The notes under the pieces were generated by a model that was not told the origin of the DNA, did no database searches, and was given only the letters and a program-made list of their open reading frames with translations. Both the position numbers and the translations under genes were made by a program. Source: Vibrio sp. S17_S38 (GTDB lineage: Bacteria > Pseudomonadota > Gammaproteobacteria > Enterobacterales > Vibrionaceae). From it: a stretch of 64,000 nt of DNA. Position 1 is the first letter of the stretch; each line of letters opens with the position of its first letter. Shown one piece after another: positions 34,625 to 43,318 of the stretch. Location: assembly GCF_014694375.1 (NCBI RefSeq), contig NZ_JAAUWW010000004.1:142233-206232 (forward strand). Reading direction: 5' to 3'.

Positions 34625-37282
34625 ATGAAAAAGACTTTAGCCACTAGCTTAAAAATAGCGACCTTACTCACCCTATCTTTCCCCACCTATGCATCACTTT
34701 ATAATGTCACCGTCGCACAAGATGAGTCAGGTGATTACAAAACAATTCAAGAAGCACTAGAAAACGCACCGAAAGATAACTCGCTTTACACTGTCTACAT
34801 CAAAAATGGCACTTACAACGAAAGACTGAATATTGAACGCCCCAATATTTATCTCATTGGTGAGAATCGTGATCACACCATCATTACTGCTACTACAGCC
34901 AGTGGCACGTTAAAACCCGATGGTTCAAATTGGGGTACGACCGGAAGCCGAACAGTAAATATAAATGCCGAAAACTTTACTGCGCGTAGCTTAACCATTG
35001 CTAATGGCTTTGACTTTCCTGCCAATCAAATCAAAGCCGATGGCGATCCAACGAAAATACAATCGACACAAGCTGTCGCTTTATTGATTTCAAACCAAGC
35101 CAACCACAGCCAATTTAAAAACGTCAGCTTAGTTGGCTACCAAGACACCTTATACATCAAATCTCCAATGAATTATTTTGACCAATCTCGCATTAGTGGT
35201 CATGTTGATTTTATCTTTGGCTACGGTGGCGCACTCATAGAAAATAGTGACATTGTGGCGAGAAATAGAAACGATGTCGCAAGCGGAGAGCCTTATGGTT
35301 ATCTCACCGCACCCGCCACAGATATTAAACAACCTTATGGATTTGTTTTTAAAAATTGTCAATTAACCAAAGAAAGCAACGAAGTTCCAGCTAACTCCTT
35401 CGCTTTAGGTCGCCCTTGGCATCCTACCACCACGTTTGATGATGGTCGTTACGCCGATCCAAATGCGATTGGACACAGCGCTTTTATTAATTGCACGATG
35501 GATGACCATATTTATGGCTGGGATAAAATGTCGGGAACAGGCAAAGATGGAAGTAAAGTCTGGTTCACCCCAGAAGACTCTCGATTTTGGGAATATCACA
35601 ACCGAGGTGAAGGCGCCGTTCAATCACATCATACTCATTCAGACAAATTGAAAGACAAAGCCTACCGCCCGCAACTCAGTAAGCAACAAATCAAAAAATA
35701 TGATAATGACATTATTTTGCAGGGATGGATTCCTGATCTTTCTTTACCAAACGACAGCCAATTAAAAGGCGAAGTTCTGAACCAAGCGATGAAATTCCCA
35801 GCAACCATTACCGTGATTGATAGCCTAGGGCAAACCGTAATAGCCAGAACCGATAAAAAGGGTCGCTATCAAACCAACATTGCAAAAATGACGTTACCTA
35901 TTGTCGTTTCTGTAGATGATCACAGTGGATTTTCCTGCTTAAACAGCGATAAAAAACGTTCACTCTGCATGAGTGCATTGATTACGAAAGCAAATGCAGG
36001 TGACGTCACTATTGGAAATATTAATCCATTTTCAGATGTCATCGTTTCTAGTGTTGCCAGCGCCGCCGGTATAGATGGCCCACAACAATTGGTTGCCAAA
36101 GGATATGTACCAGCACTGCCTTTAGATGCGTTTGAATTGGCACAAACACACTTTGAACAGGCATTCGGCGACTTAGCACCTAACCGTAATAAAGATCAAC
36201 GTAATAAAAAACAAAGTAATGAGCAGGGTAATAGTAAAAATAATGATTGGAATCCGGTTTCTTACTCGAAACAATACCATTCATTAATGGAGGATTTGAT
36301 CAAGCAAGTGATCCACAATCGTGGCTACACCACCAGCACCGGCTTGGCATCAGCCACAACCTTAACCGATTTAGCATTTCACCCCTTGCTGAGTGTCTCC
36401 GATAACCCAAGTTATCAGCTGCAAGCAGACCAATTATCACAAGTACAACAACAAGTGAAAAGAGCTAAAACAAGAGTGTTTATTGTTGGCGATTCAACCG
36501 TCTCTAACTATGAAGCCGATTTATTTCCAAGAATGGGTTGGGGTCAAGCCTTCGATTTACAATATACCACTCCTGATTTGTCCATCGTGAATGCCGCACG
36601 TTCTGGCCGTAGTTCACGTGACTTCATTAATGGTCGCTGGTTAAGCAGTATTGAACCTTATGTACAGCGCGGCGATTATCTCTTCATCGAATTTGGTCAT
36701 AATGATGAGAAATGTAATGGTGCCAATGGAGATAGAGGCCCAATTGATGTGGCAAACTTATGTACTTACCCAAATAGTGCCGATGGTAGACCACAATCAC
36801 CACGTTGGTTACCTCATTACTCTTTCCAACATTCTTTAGAGCGTTATTTATTGTTCGCCAAAATGCATGGAATGCAACCAGTACTGTTCACACCACTTGC
36901 TCGCGCTAAAACGGCTCAAGGTGCCCTTGGCGCTCCGATAAATCCCGTACAGCATGTAACCAAACAAAATGCGGATAATGGTTATGCTTTTTATGGCAGT
37001 TATACTCAAACCATTATTGATACGGCAAAAAAATATCACATCCCATTAATCGATTTACAAGCTGAATCCATCAAACTTGGCGATAATGCAGGTGAAAATT
37101 GGGATCAATTATGGCTAGCAGTAGATCCTAATCAATACCCATATTACGAAGGAAAAACCGGTAGCTTGGAAAAACCAGACACCACACATTTTCAGCAACA
37201 AGGAGCTCAAGCTATTAGTCAGATCGTGGTAGACAAAATAAAGTCACTACCAAAGTTAACAAAGCTAGCAGAGTTGCTTTAA
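34625..37282 (+). CDS. Secreted pectin methylesterase (CE8)-pectin acetylesterase (CE12/SGNH) fusion
   Basis: 885 residues with a signal peptide (about 1-23). Residues about 25-350 are a CE8 methylesterase with an intact active site: Q173 and D174 in YQDTLY, D195 in VDFIFG and R263 in LGRPW. Residues about 355-560 form a linker or Ig-like region (ITVIDSLGQTVIARTDKKGRY resembles a carboxypeptidase-regulatory fold), followed by a polar low-complexity stretch rich in Asn, Lys and Gln. Residues about 615-880 are an SGNH/CE12 rhamnogalacturonan/pectin acetylesterase: GDST, GRSSRDF, GHND and DTTHF. The enzyme should remove both methyl and acetyl esters from pectin outside the cell or in the periplasm. 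Families are certain; bifunctionality is inferred. Confidence 0.92.
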   Translation: MKKTLATSLKIATLLTLSFPTYASLYNVTVAQDESGDYKTIQEALENAPKDNSLYTVYIKNGTYNERLNIERPNIYLIGENRDHTIITATTASGTLKPDGSNWGTTGSRTVNINAENFTARSLTIANGFDFPANQIKADGDPTKIQSTQAVALLISNQANHSQFKNVSLVGYQDTLYIKSPMNYFDQSRISGHVDFIFGYGGALIENSDIVARNRNDVASGEPYGYLTAPATDIKQPYGFVFKNCQLTKESNEVPANSFALGRPWHPTTTFDDGRYADPNAIGHSAFINCTMDDHIYGWDKMSGTGKDGSKVWFTPEDSRFWEYHNRGEGAVQSHHTHSDKLKDKAYRPQLSKQQIKKYDNDIILQGWIPDLSLPNDSQLKGEVLNQAMKFPATITVIDSLGQTVIARTDKKGRYQTNIAKMTLPIVVSVDDHSGFSCLNSDKKRSLCMSALITKANAGDVTIGNINPFSDVIVSSVASAAGIDGPQQLVAKGYVPALPLDAFELAQTHFEQAFGDLAPNRNKDQRNKKQSNEQGNSKNNDWNPVSYSKQYHSLMEDLIKQVIHNRGYTTSTGLASATTLTDLAFHPLLSVSDNPSYQLQADQLSQVQQQVKRAKTRVFIVGDSTVSNYEADLFPRMGWGQAFDLQYTTPDLSIVNAARSGRSSRDFINGRWLSSIEPYVQRGDYLFIEFGHNDEKCNGANGDRGPIDVANLCTYPNSADGRPQSPRWLPHYSFQHSLERYLLFAKMHGMQPVLFTPLARAKTAQGALGAPINPVQHVTKQNADNGYAFYGSYTQTIIDTAKKYHIPLIDLQAESIKLGDNAGENWDQLWLAVDPNQYPYYEGKTGSLEKPDTTHFQQQGAQAISQIVVDKIKSLPKLTKLAELL

Positions 37283-37321
37283 GGTAAAAAAGCTACATCG
37301 TTAATGTATTAGCCACATAAA

Positions 37322-37403
37322 AAAACACCTCGGCCGATTTATTAATCACATGCTTTTATTTAGTAAAAGCGTATCTTAATAAAAACAGTCGAGGTGCTTG
37401 ACC
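37322..37403 (-). terminator. Terminator of the EAL remnant transcript
   Basis: CACCTCG/CGAGGTG outer stem with an inner GCTTTTA/TAAAAGC hairpin; on the minus strand it ends in a run of seven T. Also lies downstream of the convergent esterase gene. Confidence 0.55.
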
Positions 37404-37434
37404 TTCTTTCTGAGCAATAAGTGAATAGTTAAGG

Positions 37435-37830
37435 TTATTTCAAATATGTTCGAATAAATTCATCTAGTGGAATTGGCTTACCGTAGAAATAACCTTGAAG
37501 ATAGTCCACACCATTTTCTTTTAAATAATCAACCTGAACTTGATCTTCAACCCCTTCAGCAGTCAAACTCAGATTTAACCTTCTGGCTAAATCGATAATA
37601 TTATCCACCAATGGTGCGGAAACGGCATCACTACCAATTAAATCAATAAAGCTCAATTTAGTGTTATGAACACAAGCAAGCTCATCCAGTTTACATAAAT
37701 GAATATATAGTGAAACTCTAGAATTATAACCAGTCTTGGTATCGGTTCTGAGCTCTACACTACCTAAATATCTAATCGAATCAATGATAACTATAAATAA
37801 GAGAACGCTCACATCACACCATACCGCCAC
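37435..37830 (-). pseudogene. Truncated EAL-domain (c-di-GMP phosphodiesterase) remnant
   Basis: 131-residue reading frame. Only the C-terminal about 75-85 residues resemble an EAL domain: KLSFIDLIGSDAV, NIIDLARRLNLSLTAEGVED, and YLQGYFYGKPIP, in the style of CSS-motif EAL proteins. The EAL motif itself and most of the catalytic half are missing, and the upstream 45 residues do not fit the family. It is therefore most likely a decayed gene and cannot be an active phosphodiesterase. It retains a downstream terminator. Confidence 0.75.
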
Positions 37831-37871
37831 AATGTAAGATAACTTTCCTTGTTATTTATTTTGGAATCGTC

Positions 37872-38966
37872 ATGAAACGCACACTCTTATCTCTTACTTT
37901 TGCAGCGATCCTTTCTAGTTCTTTATATTCAGTACAAAGTCTTGCTGCATTAGATGTGGTTCAACCACAAATCAATTATACGGAAATGACCTCTCAGCGT
38001 CAGGTCGTTGACCAGTTACTTAATGATGCCTATCAAGCGTTTAAAAATCCTGCTCGTATATCCCACGCAGGTTTTACGGCTAAAATGCCAACGAACATGG
38101 AGATGATCACAAGCAATCTACTTGATGCCTATAAGTTGGAACCTTATCGCGTTGACTTACTCTTTTCAGCGGCCAATGCGCAGATTTACAATAGTAATGT
38201 CGATCGAGCGATTGAGCTATTTAGTCAAGTTTTAGAGGTCGCTCCGGATGATGTAGATGCTCATTCATACCTTGTTATTTGGCAAAATTTTAAAGGTAAT
38301 AAGAGTGAAGTGACTAAACATTTAAACGCGTTAGAGCAATTAAACAAAGGTCGTGTCGCTGATTTGAAGAAAATCATGTCGACCGTTAACCGAATCGTTG
38401 ATACACCACTCAGTAATACGATTAAAGGATCAACCAAAGGTAATAATGCCATTATCACATTAGGCTATGCTTTAAATCCTGATGGAAGCATGAATGAAAT
38501 ATTGATTGAACGACTTAACGCAACATTAACGATGGCCAAAAAGAATCCTAACGCTTACATCATTGTCACTGGTGGAGTGCCTAAAAATCACAAAACTGAA
38601 GGTAAGTTAATGGCCAATTGGCTAGTGAAAAATGGTATCGATAAATCGCGCATCATTGAAGATAACTACGCTAGAAGTACAGTCGAAAATGCGCTTTATA
38701 GTAGTTATATGTTAGCTCGCCATAATATCGATCACGCAACCATTATTAGCTCTGCAAGCCATGTTCGTCGTGGGCAAGCATTATTTGAAGTAGCTAGCTG
38801 GCAAACGGGCCCAAAAGGAATTAAGTTTGATACCTATGCCGCTAACGATCGTCCATTAGAAGAATTAAAAGTTCCTACCGATGGTGAATTACTGGGCATT
38901 TATCGTGACGCACTACGAGTTTACGGTATGTGGAGCTATCGCTCATATCCTTTAGAACAACGATAA
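37872..38966 (+). CDS. Secreted DUF218 (YdcF/SanA-like) protein with N-terminal helical repeat region
   Basis: 364 residues with a signal peptide (about 1-26, ending SLAA). Residues about 70-160 look like TPR-type helices (NVDRAIELFSQVLEVAPDDVDAHSYLV). The C-terminal half is a DUF218 domain: NAIITLGYALNPDGSMNE, IIVTGGVPKN, EGKLMANWLVKNGI and EDNYARSTVENALYS. DUF218 proteins such as SanA and ElyC affect envelope integrity, but their chemistry is not settled. It stands alone, with TGGA before the ATG. Confidence 0.85.
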   Translation: MKRTLLSLTFAAILSSSLYSVQSLAALDVVQPQINYTEMTSQRQVVDQLLNDAYQAFKNPARISHAGFTAKMPTNMEMITSNLLDAYKLEPYRVDLLFSAANAQIYNSNVDRAIELFSQVLEVAPDDVDAHSYLVIWQNFKGNKSEVTKHLNALEQLNKGRVADLKKIMSTVNRIVDTPLSNTIKGSTKGNNAIITLGYALNPDGSMNEILIERLNATLTMAKKNPNAYIIVTGGVPKNHKTEGKLMANWLVKNGIDKSRIIEDNYARSTVENALYSSYMLARHNIDHATIISSASHVRRGQALFEVASWQTGPKGIKFDTYAANDRPLEELKVPTDGELLGIYRDALRVYGMWSYRSYPLEQR

Positions 38967-39292
38967 TATCAATCCACTGTATAGCTGATAACCAAATAAA
39001 AAGGTGGCTAACATATATTGTTAACCACCTTTTTCATTATTGATTTCCTACACAAATAAGCACCGAATAGTGATTCACCATAAGCGTACCGTAAAACCTA
39101 TACATAACCTTTGGTCTAAATAGTTTGGCTCATTGAATCTCATAATCGTTTATTACTCGGTACTGAACCAGCGTTTGAAATTTTGTTGATCCATATTTAA
39201 TGGTTCATAATGCTAAACCATTAAGATCAGACTAAGAAAAATACTCATGGGTATTAAATTATGGCGGAGCAATATTGAGCACAACAATGAAT
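38967..39292. other. Intergenic region between the DUF218 gene and mntP
   Basis: Contains the terminator at 38998-39034 and a hairpin TTAATGGTT/AACCATTAA at 39197-39224 without a T-run. I see no gene or mobile element in the remainder. Confidence 0.5.
38998..39034 (+). terminator. Terminator after the DUF218 gene
   Basis: GGTGGCTAAC/GTTAACCACC stem with one mismatch (39003-39012 with 39020-39029), preceded by an A-run and followed by TTTTT. Confidence 0.8.
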
Positions 39293-39856
39293 TTACATTA
39301 CATGATCACAGAACAGCCATACACCTACAGCAATCAGTATAAAACCACCAAAAGTTTCAGCTCTTTTACCAATTAGATTCCCTAAAGCACCACCGAGCAT
39401 AACGCCAATTGTGACCATGATGAACGTTGCAGAGCCAATCAATAACGCAGCAATTTCAATTCTCACATCTATAAATGCAAGGCCAACCCCAACTGCCATT
39501 GCATCAATACTGGTTCCTATAGCAGTGAGAATAATCAATGCCAAAGACTGTTTTTTAGGTAACGAATGCTCACTTTCTTCGGTATGGTTAAAACTTTCGT
39601 AGATCATATGAAGACCTAATCCACACAATAAAACCAAAGCAATCCAATGATCCCATGACTCAACATAGGTTGAAGCAGAGCGACCAATAAACCAACCAAT
39701 AATAGGTGTAATAGATTCGACAAACCCAAAGATTAGCCCTAATTTTAGAGCATAGACAAACGAGGTATTTTTTATTCTGACACCTTTGCTAATAGCTGCG
39801 GCAAAAGCATCGGTGGACATTGCAAAAGCAAGAAGGATAAGGGCTAAGAGGTTCAT
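39293..39856 (-). CDS. mntP: Manganese efflux pump MntP
   Basis: 187 residues from the ATG at 39856; the longer frame to 39985 is rejected because that DNA is a riboswitch. Six hydrophobic helices with conserved membrane acidic motifs STDAFAAAISKG near residue 15 and GTSIDAMAVGVGLA in the second half, typical of MntP. Exports Mn(II) from the cytoplasm and is induced by manganese through the upstream riboswitch. The DeoR gene lies farther upstream on the same strand. Confidence 0.94.
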   Translation of the reverse strand: MNLLALILLAFAMSTDAFAAAISKGVRIKNTSFVYALKLGLIFGFVESITPIIGWFIGRSASTYVESWDHWIALVLLCGLGLHMIYESFNHTEESEHSLPKKQSLALIILTAIGTSIDAMAVGVGLAFIDVRIEIAALLIGSATFIMVTIGVMLGGALGNLIGKRAETFGGFILIAVGVWLFCDHVM

Positions 39857-39865
39857 TTTATTTAC

Positions 39866-40040
39866 AACTCCGGTCAGGCTGAAAATTGAGTCCACAATAC
39901 ATCCACACGCCTGACCATAAGGCATGGATATATCGATGGTCTCGCCAACCAAGAGGTGTTCGTACCATGGTGATTTCACCACCAATTATGTTGATACGGA
40001 CTTTTCCATTAACTGGAAACAGGCTACTCCCCAACGAAGT
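39866..40040 (-). promoter_or_regulatory. yybP-ykoY manganese riboswitch upstream of mntP
   Basis: On the minus strand the leader contains GGGGAGTAGCC (complement of 40022-40032), the conserved metal-loop sequence of this riboswitch class as in E. coli mntP. Near its 3' end is an 8-bp stem GGTCAGGC/GCCTGACC (39909-39916 with 39872-39879), as in the E. coli mntP expression platform. The platform ends at GGAG upstream of the mntP ATG, so translation control is likely. Confidence 0.88.
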
Positions 40041-40076
40041 TCAGAGATACTAGCAAAACTGGTAATGTTTAGCGAG

Positions 40077-40835
40077 CTAGACAAAAATAGTTTTTATGCC
40101 CGTTTGTTTCAATTTTTCTTGTTCTTCAATAGGTAAATTACTATCACATACGATGTAATCTAAATCTTGTAGATCACAGGCTTTAAATAATGAATATTTA
40201 CCGAACTTGCTGCTGTCCGCTATCAAGACTTTCGTTGTCGCACTGGAGATCAGATCATGTTTTAGGGCAGATTTTTCTTCGGTTGGTGTCGTTATCCCTT
40301 TCTCGATACTCCATGAGTTACAAGTAATAAAAGCCACATCTGGATTAATGCTTCTCAATAAGGAGCGACCATGCTCACCTATCGTAGACTGGCTACTATC
40401 ATCCACTTTCCCTCCCGCAACGATCACTTCAATCTGCTTAAATTCCGATAAGAACAAGGCAATATGTAAATCCACGGTGATCACTCGCAGCGGCAGTTCA
40501 ATAAAATGTCGTGCGAGTGTTAATGCAGTTGTTCCTGCATCGAGTACAACAGAATCTCCAGATTTAACCAACCCCATGGCAGCTTCCGCTATCAACCGCT
40601 TTTCACGAATATTTTGGATCATTTTCTCGTTAGTGGTGGGTTGATTGGCAACAAAACGATTTAACGAAACCCCGCCATGTGTACGGGATATTACGCCTTG
40701 CTCATCTAATTGGATCAAATCTCGGCGCACCGTCGCTGGAGATGCAGAGACAATTTTCACCAAATCTTCTACCGTCGCCAAATTATAAGATTTTAGATAT
40801 TCTATTATTTTTTCAACTCGATGCTGATTTTTCAT
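40077..40835 (-). CDS. DeoR-family transcriptional regulator of the acid-sugar cluster
   Basis: 252 residues. N-terminal winged helix (LATVEDLVKIVSASPATVRRDLIQLDEQGVISRTHGG, about 18-55) and a DeoR sensor domain with DAGTTALTLARHF and the VLIADSSKFGKYSLF motif near the C-terminus, which binds phosphorylated sugars in this family. It overlaps the pdxA2 stop by 4 bases (ATGA), so it is the third gene of the kinase-pdxA2-deoR operon. Probably controls this operon and the divergent adh-dapA-TRAP operon through a palindrome at 43194-43217. Confidence 0.9.
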   Translation of the reverse strand: MKNQHRVEKIIEYLKSYNLATVEDLVKIVSASPATVRRDLIQLDEQGVISRTHGGVSLNRFVANQPTTNEKMIQNIREKRLIAEAAMGLVKSGDSVVLDAGTTALTLARHFIELPLRVITVDLHIALFLSEFKQIEVIVAGGKVDDSSQSTIGEHGRSLLRSINPDVAFITCNSWSIEKGITTPTEEKSALKHDLISSATTKVLIADSSKFGKYSLFKACDLQDLDYIVCDSNLPIEEQEKLKQTGIKTIFV

Positions 40836-41818
40836 ATATTGCTTAACTTTACGGCCAATTCAACAGAAACGATCATGCTCTCAGGATTCGCTTTACCTTG
40901 CCAAGCAATATCAAAAGCAGTGCCATGATCGGCGGAAGTACGGAAGAATGGTAACCCTGCAGTGATATTAACACCATCATAAAAACCCATTAATTTTAAT
41001 GGTATATGGCCTTGATCATGATACATAGCCACAACAATGTCATATTTACCCTGATGCGCTTGTAAAAAAACCGTATCAGGAGGACAAGGACCATACACAT
41101 CAATACCTTCTGCTTTCATTGTATTAATCGAAGGCGTAACTATATTGATCTCTTCTTTACCAAATAATCCATTCTCACCAGCATGAGGGTTTACACCTGC
41201 AACGGCAATTCTAGGATGTTCAAAGCCAGCTTTTTTCATAAAAGAATCAGCAATCCCAATAACCGTATTAATTCTTTCTTGATTTAAATTCGTTAAAAAA
41301 TCAAGTAGGGCAATATGAGTCGTAACATGGATCACTTTCAATGTGTCCGTATACAAGACCATTGCATAATCTTTAGTATTGGTTAGCTTAGCAAGCAGTT
41401 CGGTATGACCTGGATATAAATGCCCAGCCGAATGAAGCGCTTCTTTATTCAAAGGTGCTGTTGCCACGGCGACAATATCACCAGATAAAGCTAATGATGT
41501 CGCTTTTTCAATACACCGATAAGCCAAATCACCCGCTTGTGGCTGAACTTTACCAAACTCAAAACTACTGATATCGTCCAAAGGTATATCAATGACATTA
41601 ACAACATTAGGTGAAAAGTTAGCCTCACTGACCTCATTAATAACATTGATCTTTGCTTGAGCGCACAACCCTTTTTCAATGGTTAATCTCAAAATATCAG
41701 CACTGCCAATAACAATACATTGACGCCCTTTCAAAGAAGGCGCTTCCAATGCTTTCATAATAATTTCAGGGCCAATACCAGCCGGATCACCCATAGTTAT
41801 GCCAATAATACCGTTCAT
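40832..41818 (-). CDS. pdxA2: PdxA2: 4-phospho-D-threonate/D-erythronate-type dehydrogenase
   Basis: 328 residues from the ATG at 41818 with AGAGGA upstream. PdxA-family features: ITMGDPAGIGPEI at the N-terminus, ATAPLNKEAL, metal-binding His in YPGHTELLA, VNPHAGENGLFG and YHDQGHIPLK. A PdxA next to a DUF1537 kinase marks the PdxA2 branch, which oxidises and decarboxylates 4-phosphorylated four-carbon acid sugars to dihydroxyacetone phosphate, not the pyridoxine pathway. It starts 1 bp after the kinase stop. Confidence 0.88.
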   Translation of the reverse strand: MNGIIGITMGDPAGIGPEIIMKALEAPSLKGRQCIVIGSADILRLTIEKGLCAQAKINVINEVSEANFSPNVVNVIDIPLDDISSFEFGKVQPQAGDLAYRCIEKATSLALSGDIVAVATAPLNKEALHSAGHLYPGHTELLAKLTNTKDYAMVLYTDTLKVIHVTTHIALLDFLTNLNQERINTVIGIADSFMKKAGFEHPRIAVAGVNPHAGENGLFGKEEINIVTPSINTMKAEGIDVYGPCPPDTVFLQAHQGKYDIVVAMYHDQGHIPLKLMGFYDGVNITAGLPFFRTSADHGTAFDIAWQGKANPESMIVSVELAVKLSNI

Positions 41819-41819
41819 A

Positions 41820-43127
41820 TTAAATCCTCTTTTCAATAAAATGGATAACCTGTAACAGAGTGGTTGAGTCGCCAAACCCACCCGCCTTGGTAAATACAGG
41901 AATTGATGTAAGCTGTGGATAAGATAAATACCCCCAAGGGACACATTCAGCAGTGATCCCTTGAAGAGTAAATTCACTTATATTTAATTGATGGCATATC
42001 GCTAATGCTATATCACCACCACATAAAAAGAGAGCACCTGGTTTCTGCAGGGTAATAATATTTTGAGTTAACTCAGCGAGAGATAATTTCACCTTATTGC
42101 CAAGTTCTTGACGAGATAGGCCTAAACGGTTGGAAATATTGATAAGCTGTTGTCGTTGATCTACATCACGGCAAGTTCTCAAAAAACAATGCAGCCCAGT
42201 GGTCAAAAATTGTGCTGCTTGCTTCGCAATCATTGAGCAATACTGCTCACTGTTTAAAGACAATAAGGCTTCTACATCAACATCTATCACATGAGTGCTG
42301 TCTGATTCTTCAAGCCGTTTTTGTTGCTGCACACTCACTTCACTCATCGACCCGACAATGCCTAACATCGGTATATTAGTCTTTATTAATTTGGGGATTG
42401 ATATATCAGAAGAAAATTCAGCCAATGGCGAAACCACCCGTGTCATATCTCCAGTAGAAACCAATAACACTTGGCAAGGTAGCGATAATGCTGCGTTATA
42501 AATCAAATCTAAATCTTGAGTATTTTCAACATCACAAATAACAATTCGTGGTTTAAATTGCTGATACATCATGAAAATTTCAGGTAACTGTGAAGAGCGA
42601 ATATCATTAAGATAAATATTTTTGAACGGCCAATTCGTTTGAGAAGCAATAATATCGCTAATTCGAGAAGAGCTAATCGGTGATTTAGGATCACTGGCAA
42701 ACTCCGTTTCTATCAATGGTAGTTCATCGACATAACAGATTCCTTGCAACGTTTTTCGGCCCACACTTGGGGCACCAATGGCGACGATGACCAGAGGAAA
42801 ATCATTATCGGCAAGCGCTTCAATTTCTGCGCCAATATTACCTCTCAGCGTGGAATCAACTTTTTTCAATAATATTTTCTGCTGAGTTAGTTGAGGAAAG
42901 TCAGCTTTCATCTTATGAATTTTGCTCTGGGCAACAGAAAAATGATCATCACGGCTATCGGTACATAAAATGTAACTTTGGTTAGCTGATGGATTTAGAG
43001 GCCTCTCGTCTGACGGCAAAATAACAGAGACCTTATTTCCTGAATAAACCAAACCAATACCAATGTCATTAGCACCAGTAAAGTCATCCGCTACGATATA
43101 ATTCAATGCCTGCCTCATTCTTGTCAT
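41820..43127 (-). CDS. Four-carbon acid sugar kinase (DUF1537; DtnK/DenK-like)
   Basis: 435 residues from the ATG at 43127; the GTG at 43130 and the ATG at 43118 are alternatives. DUF1537 N-terminal domain with IVADDFTGANDIG and KKVDSTLRGNIGAEIEAL, and the nucleotide-binding C-terminal domain with LFLCGGDIALAIC and TKAGGFGD. The family phosphorylates D-threonate, D-erythronate or related acid sugars, and the adjacent pdxA2 fits D-threonate or D-erythronate. First gene of the leftward operon, divergent from the alcohol dehydrogenase gene. Confidence 0.9.
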   Translation of the reverse strand: MTRMRQALNYIVADDFTGANDIGIGLVYSGNKVSVILPSDERPLNPSANQSYILCTDSRDDHFSVAQSKIHKMKADFPQLTQQKILLKKVDSTLRGNIGAEIEALADNDFPLVIVAIGAPSVGRKTLQGICYVDELPLIETEFASDPKSPISSSRISDIIASQTNWPFKNIYLNDIRSSQLPEIFMMYQQFKPRIVICDVENTQDLDLIYNAALSLPCQVLLVSTGDMTRVVSPLAEFSSDISIPKLIKTNIPMLGIVGSMSEVSVQQQKRLEESDSTHVIDVDVEALLSLNSEQYCSMIAKQAAQFLTTGLHCFLRTCRDVDQRQQLINISNRLGLSRQELGNKVKLSLAELTQNIITLQKPGALFLCGGDIALAICHQLNISEFTLQGITAECVPWGYLSYPQLTSIPVFTKAGGFGDSTTLLQVIHFIEKRI

Positions 43128-43193
43128 CACTTCTACTGCCTAATTTTCGACTGTATAAGCATCATAAACAAAAAACATGCACGAATAAACAAC

Positions 43194-43223
43194 AAAATGA
43201 TTATATTTAATCATTTTGATTAA
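43194..43223. promoter_or_regulatory. Overlapping palindromes in the divergent promoter, candidate DeoR operator
   Basis: AAAATGATTA (43194-43203) and TAATCATTTT (43208-43217) form a perfect 10-bp inverted repeat with a 4-bp spacer. A second palindrome, TTAATC-ATTTT-GATTAA (43207-43223), overlaps it. It lies between two divergent operons, one of which encodes the regulator. Confidence 0.6.
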
Positions 43224-43318
43224 ATGGGAGCACGATCAAACTTATTTATACATTATTGAATTAGGATTAGGTTCAATTAATCGAAAACATGATTGAAGTA
43301 AATCAAATGAGGGATGGT

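Noticed and set aside
37435..37830. Functional c-di-GMP phosphodiesterase
   Set aside because: The EAL motif and most catalytic residues are absent.
39857..39985. N-terminal extension of MntP
   Set aside because: The sequence is a yybP-ykoY riboswitch, and MntP proteins start at the ATG at 39856.
40832..41818. PdxA of pyridoxal phosphate synthesis
   Set aside because: Adjacent DUF1537 kinase and DeoR regulator place it in the PdxA2 branch for acid-sugar catabolism.
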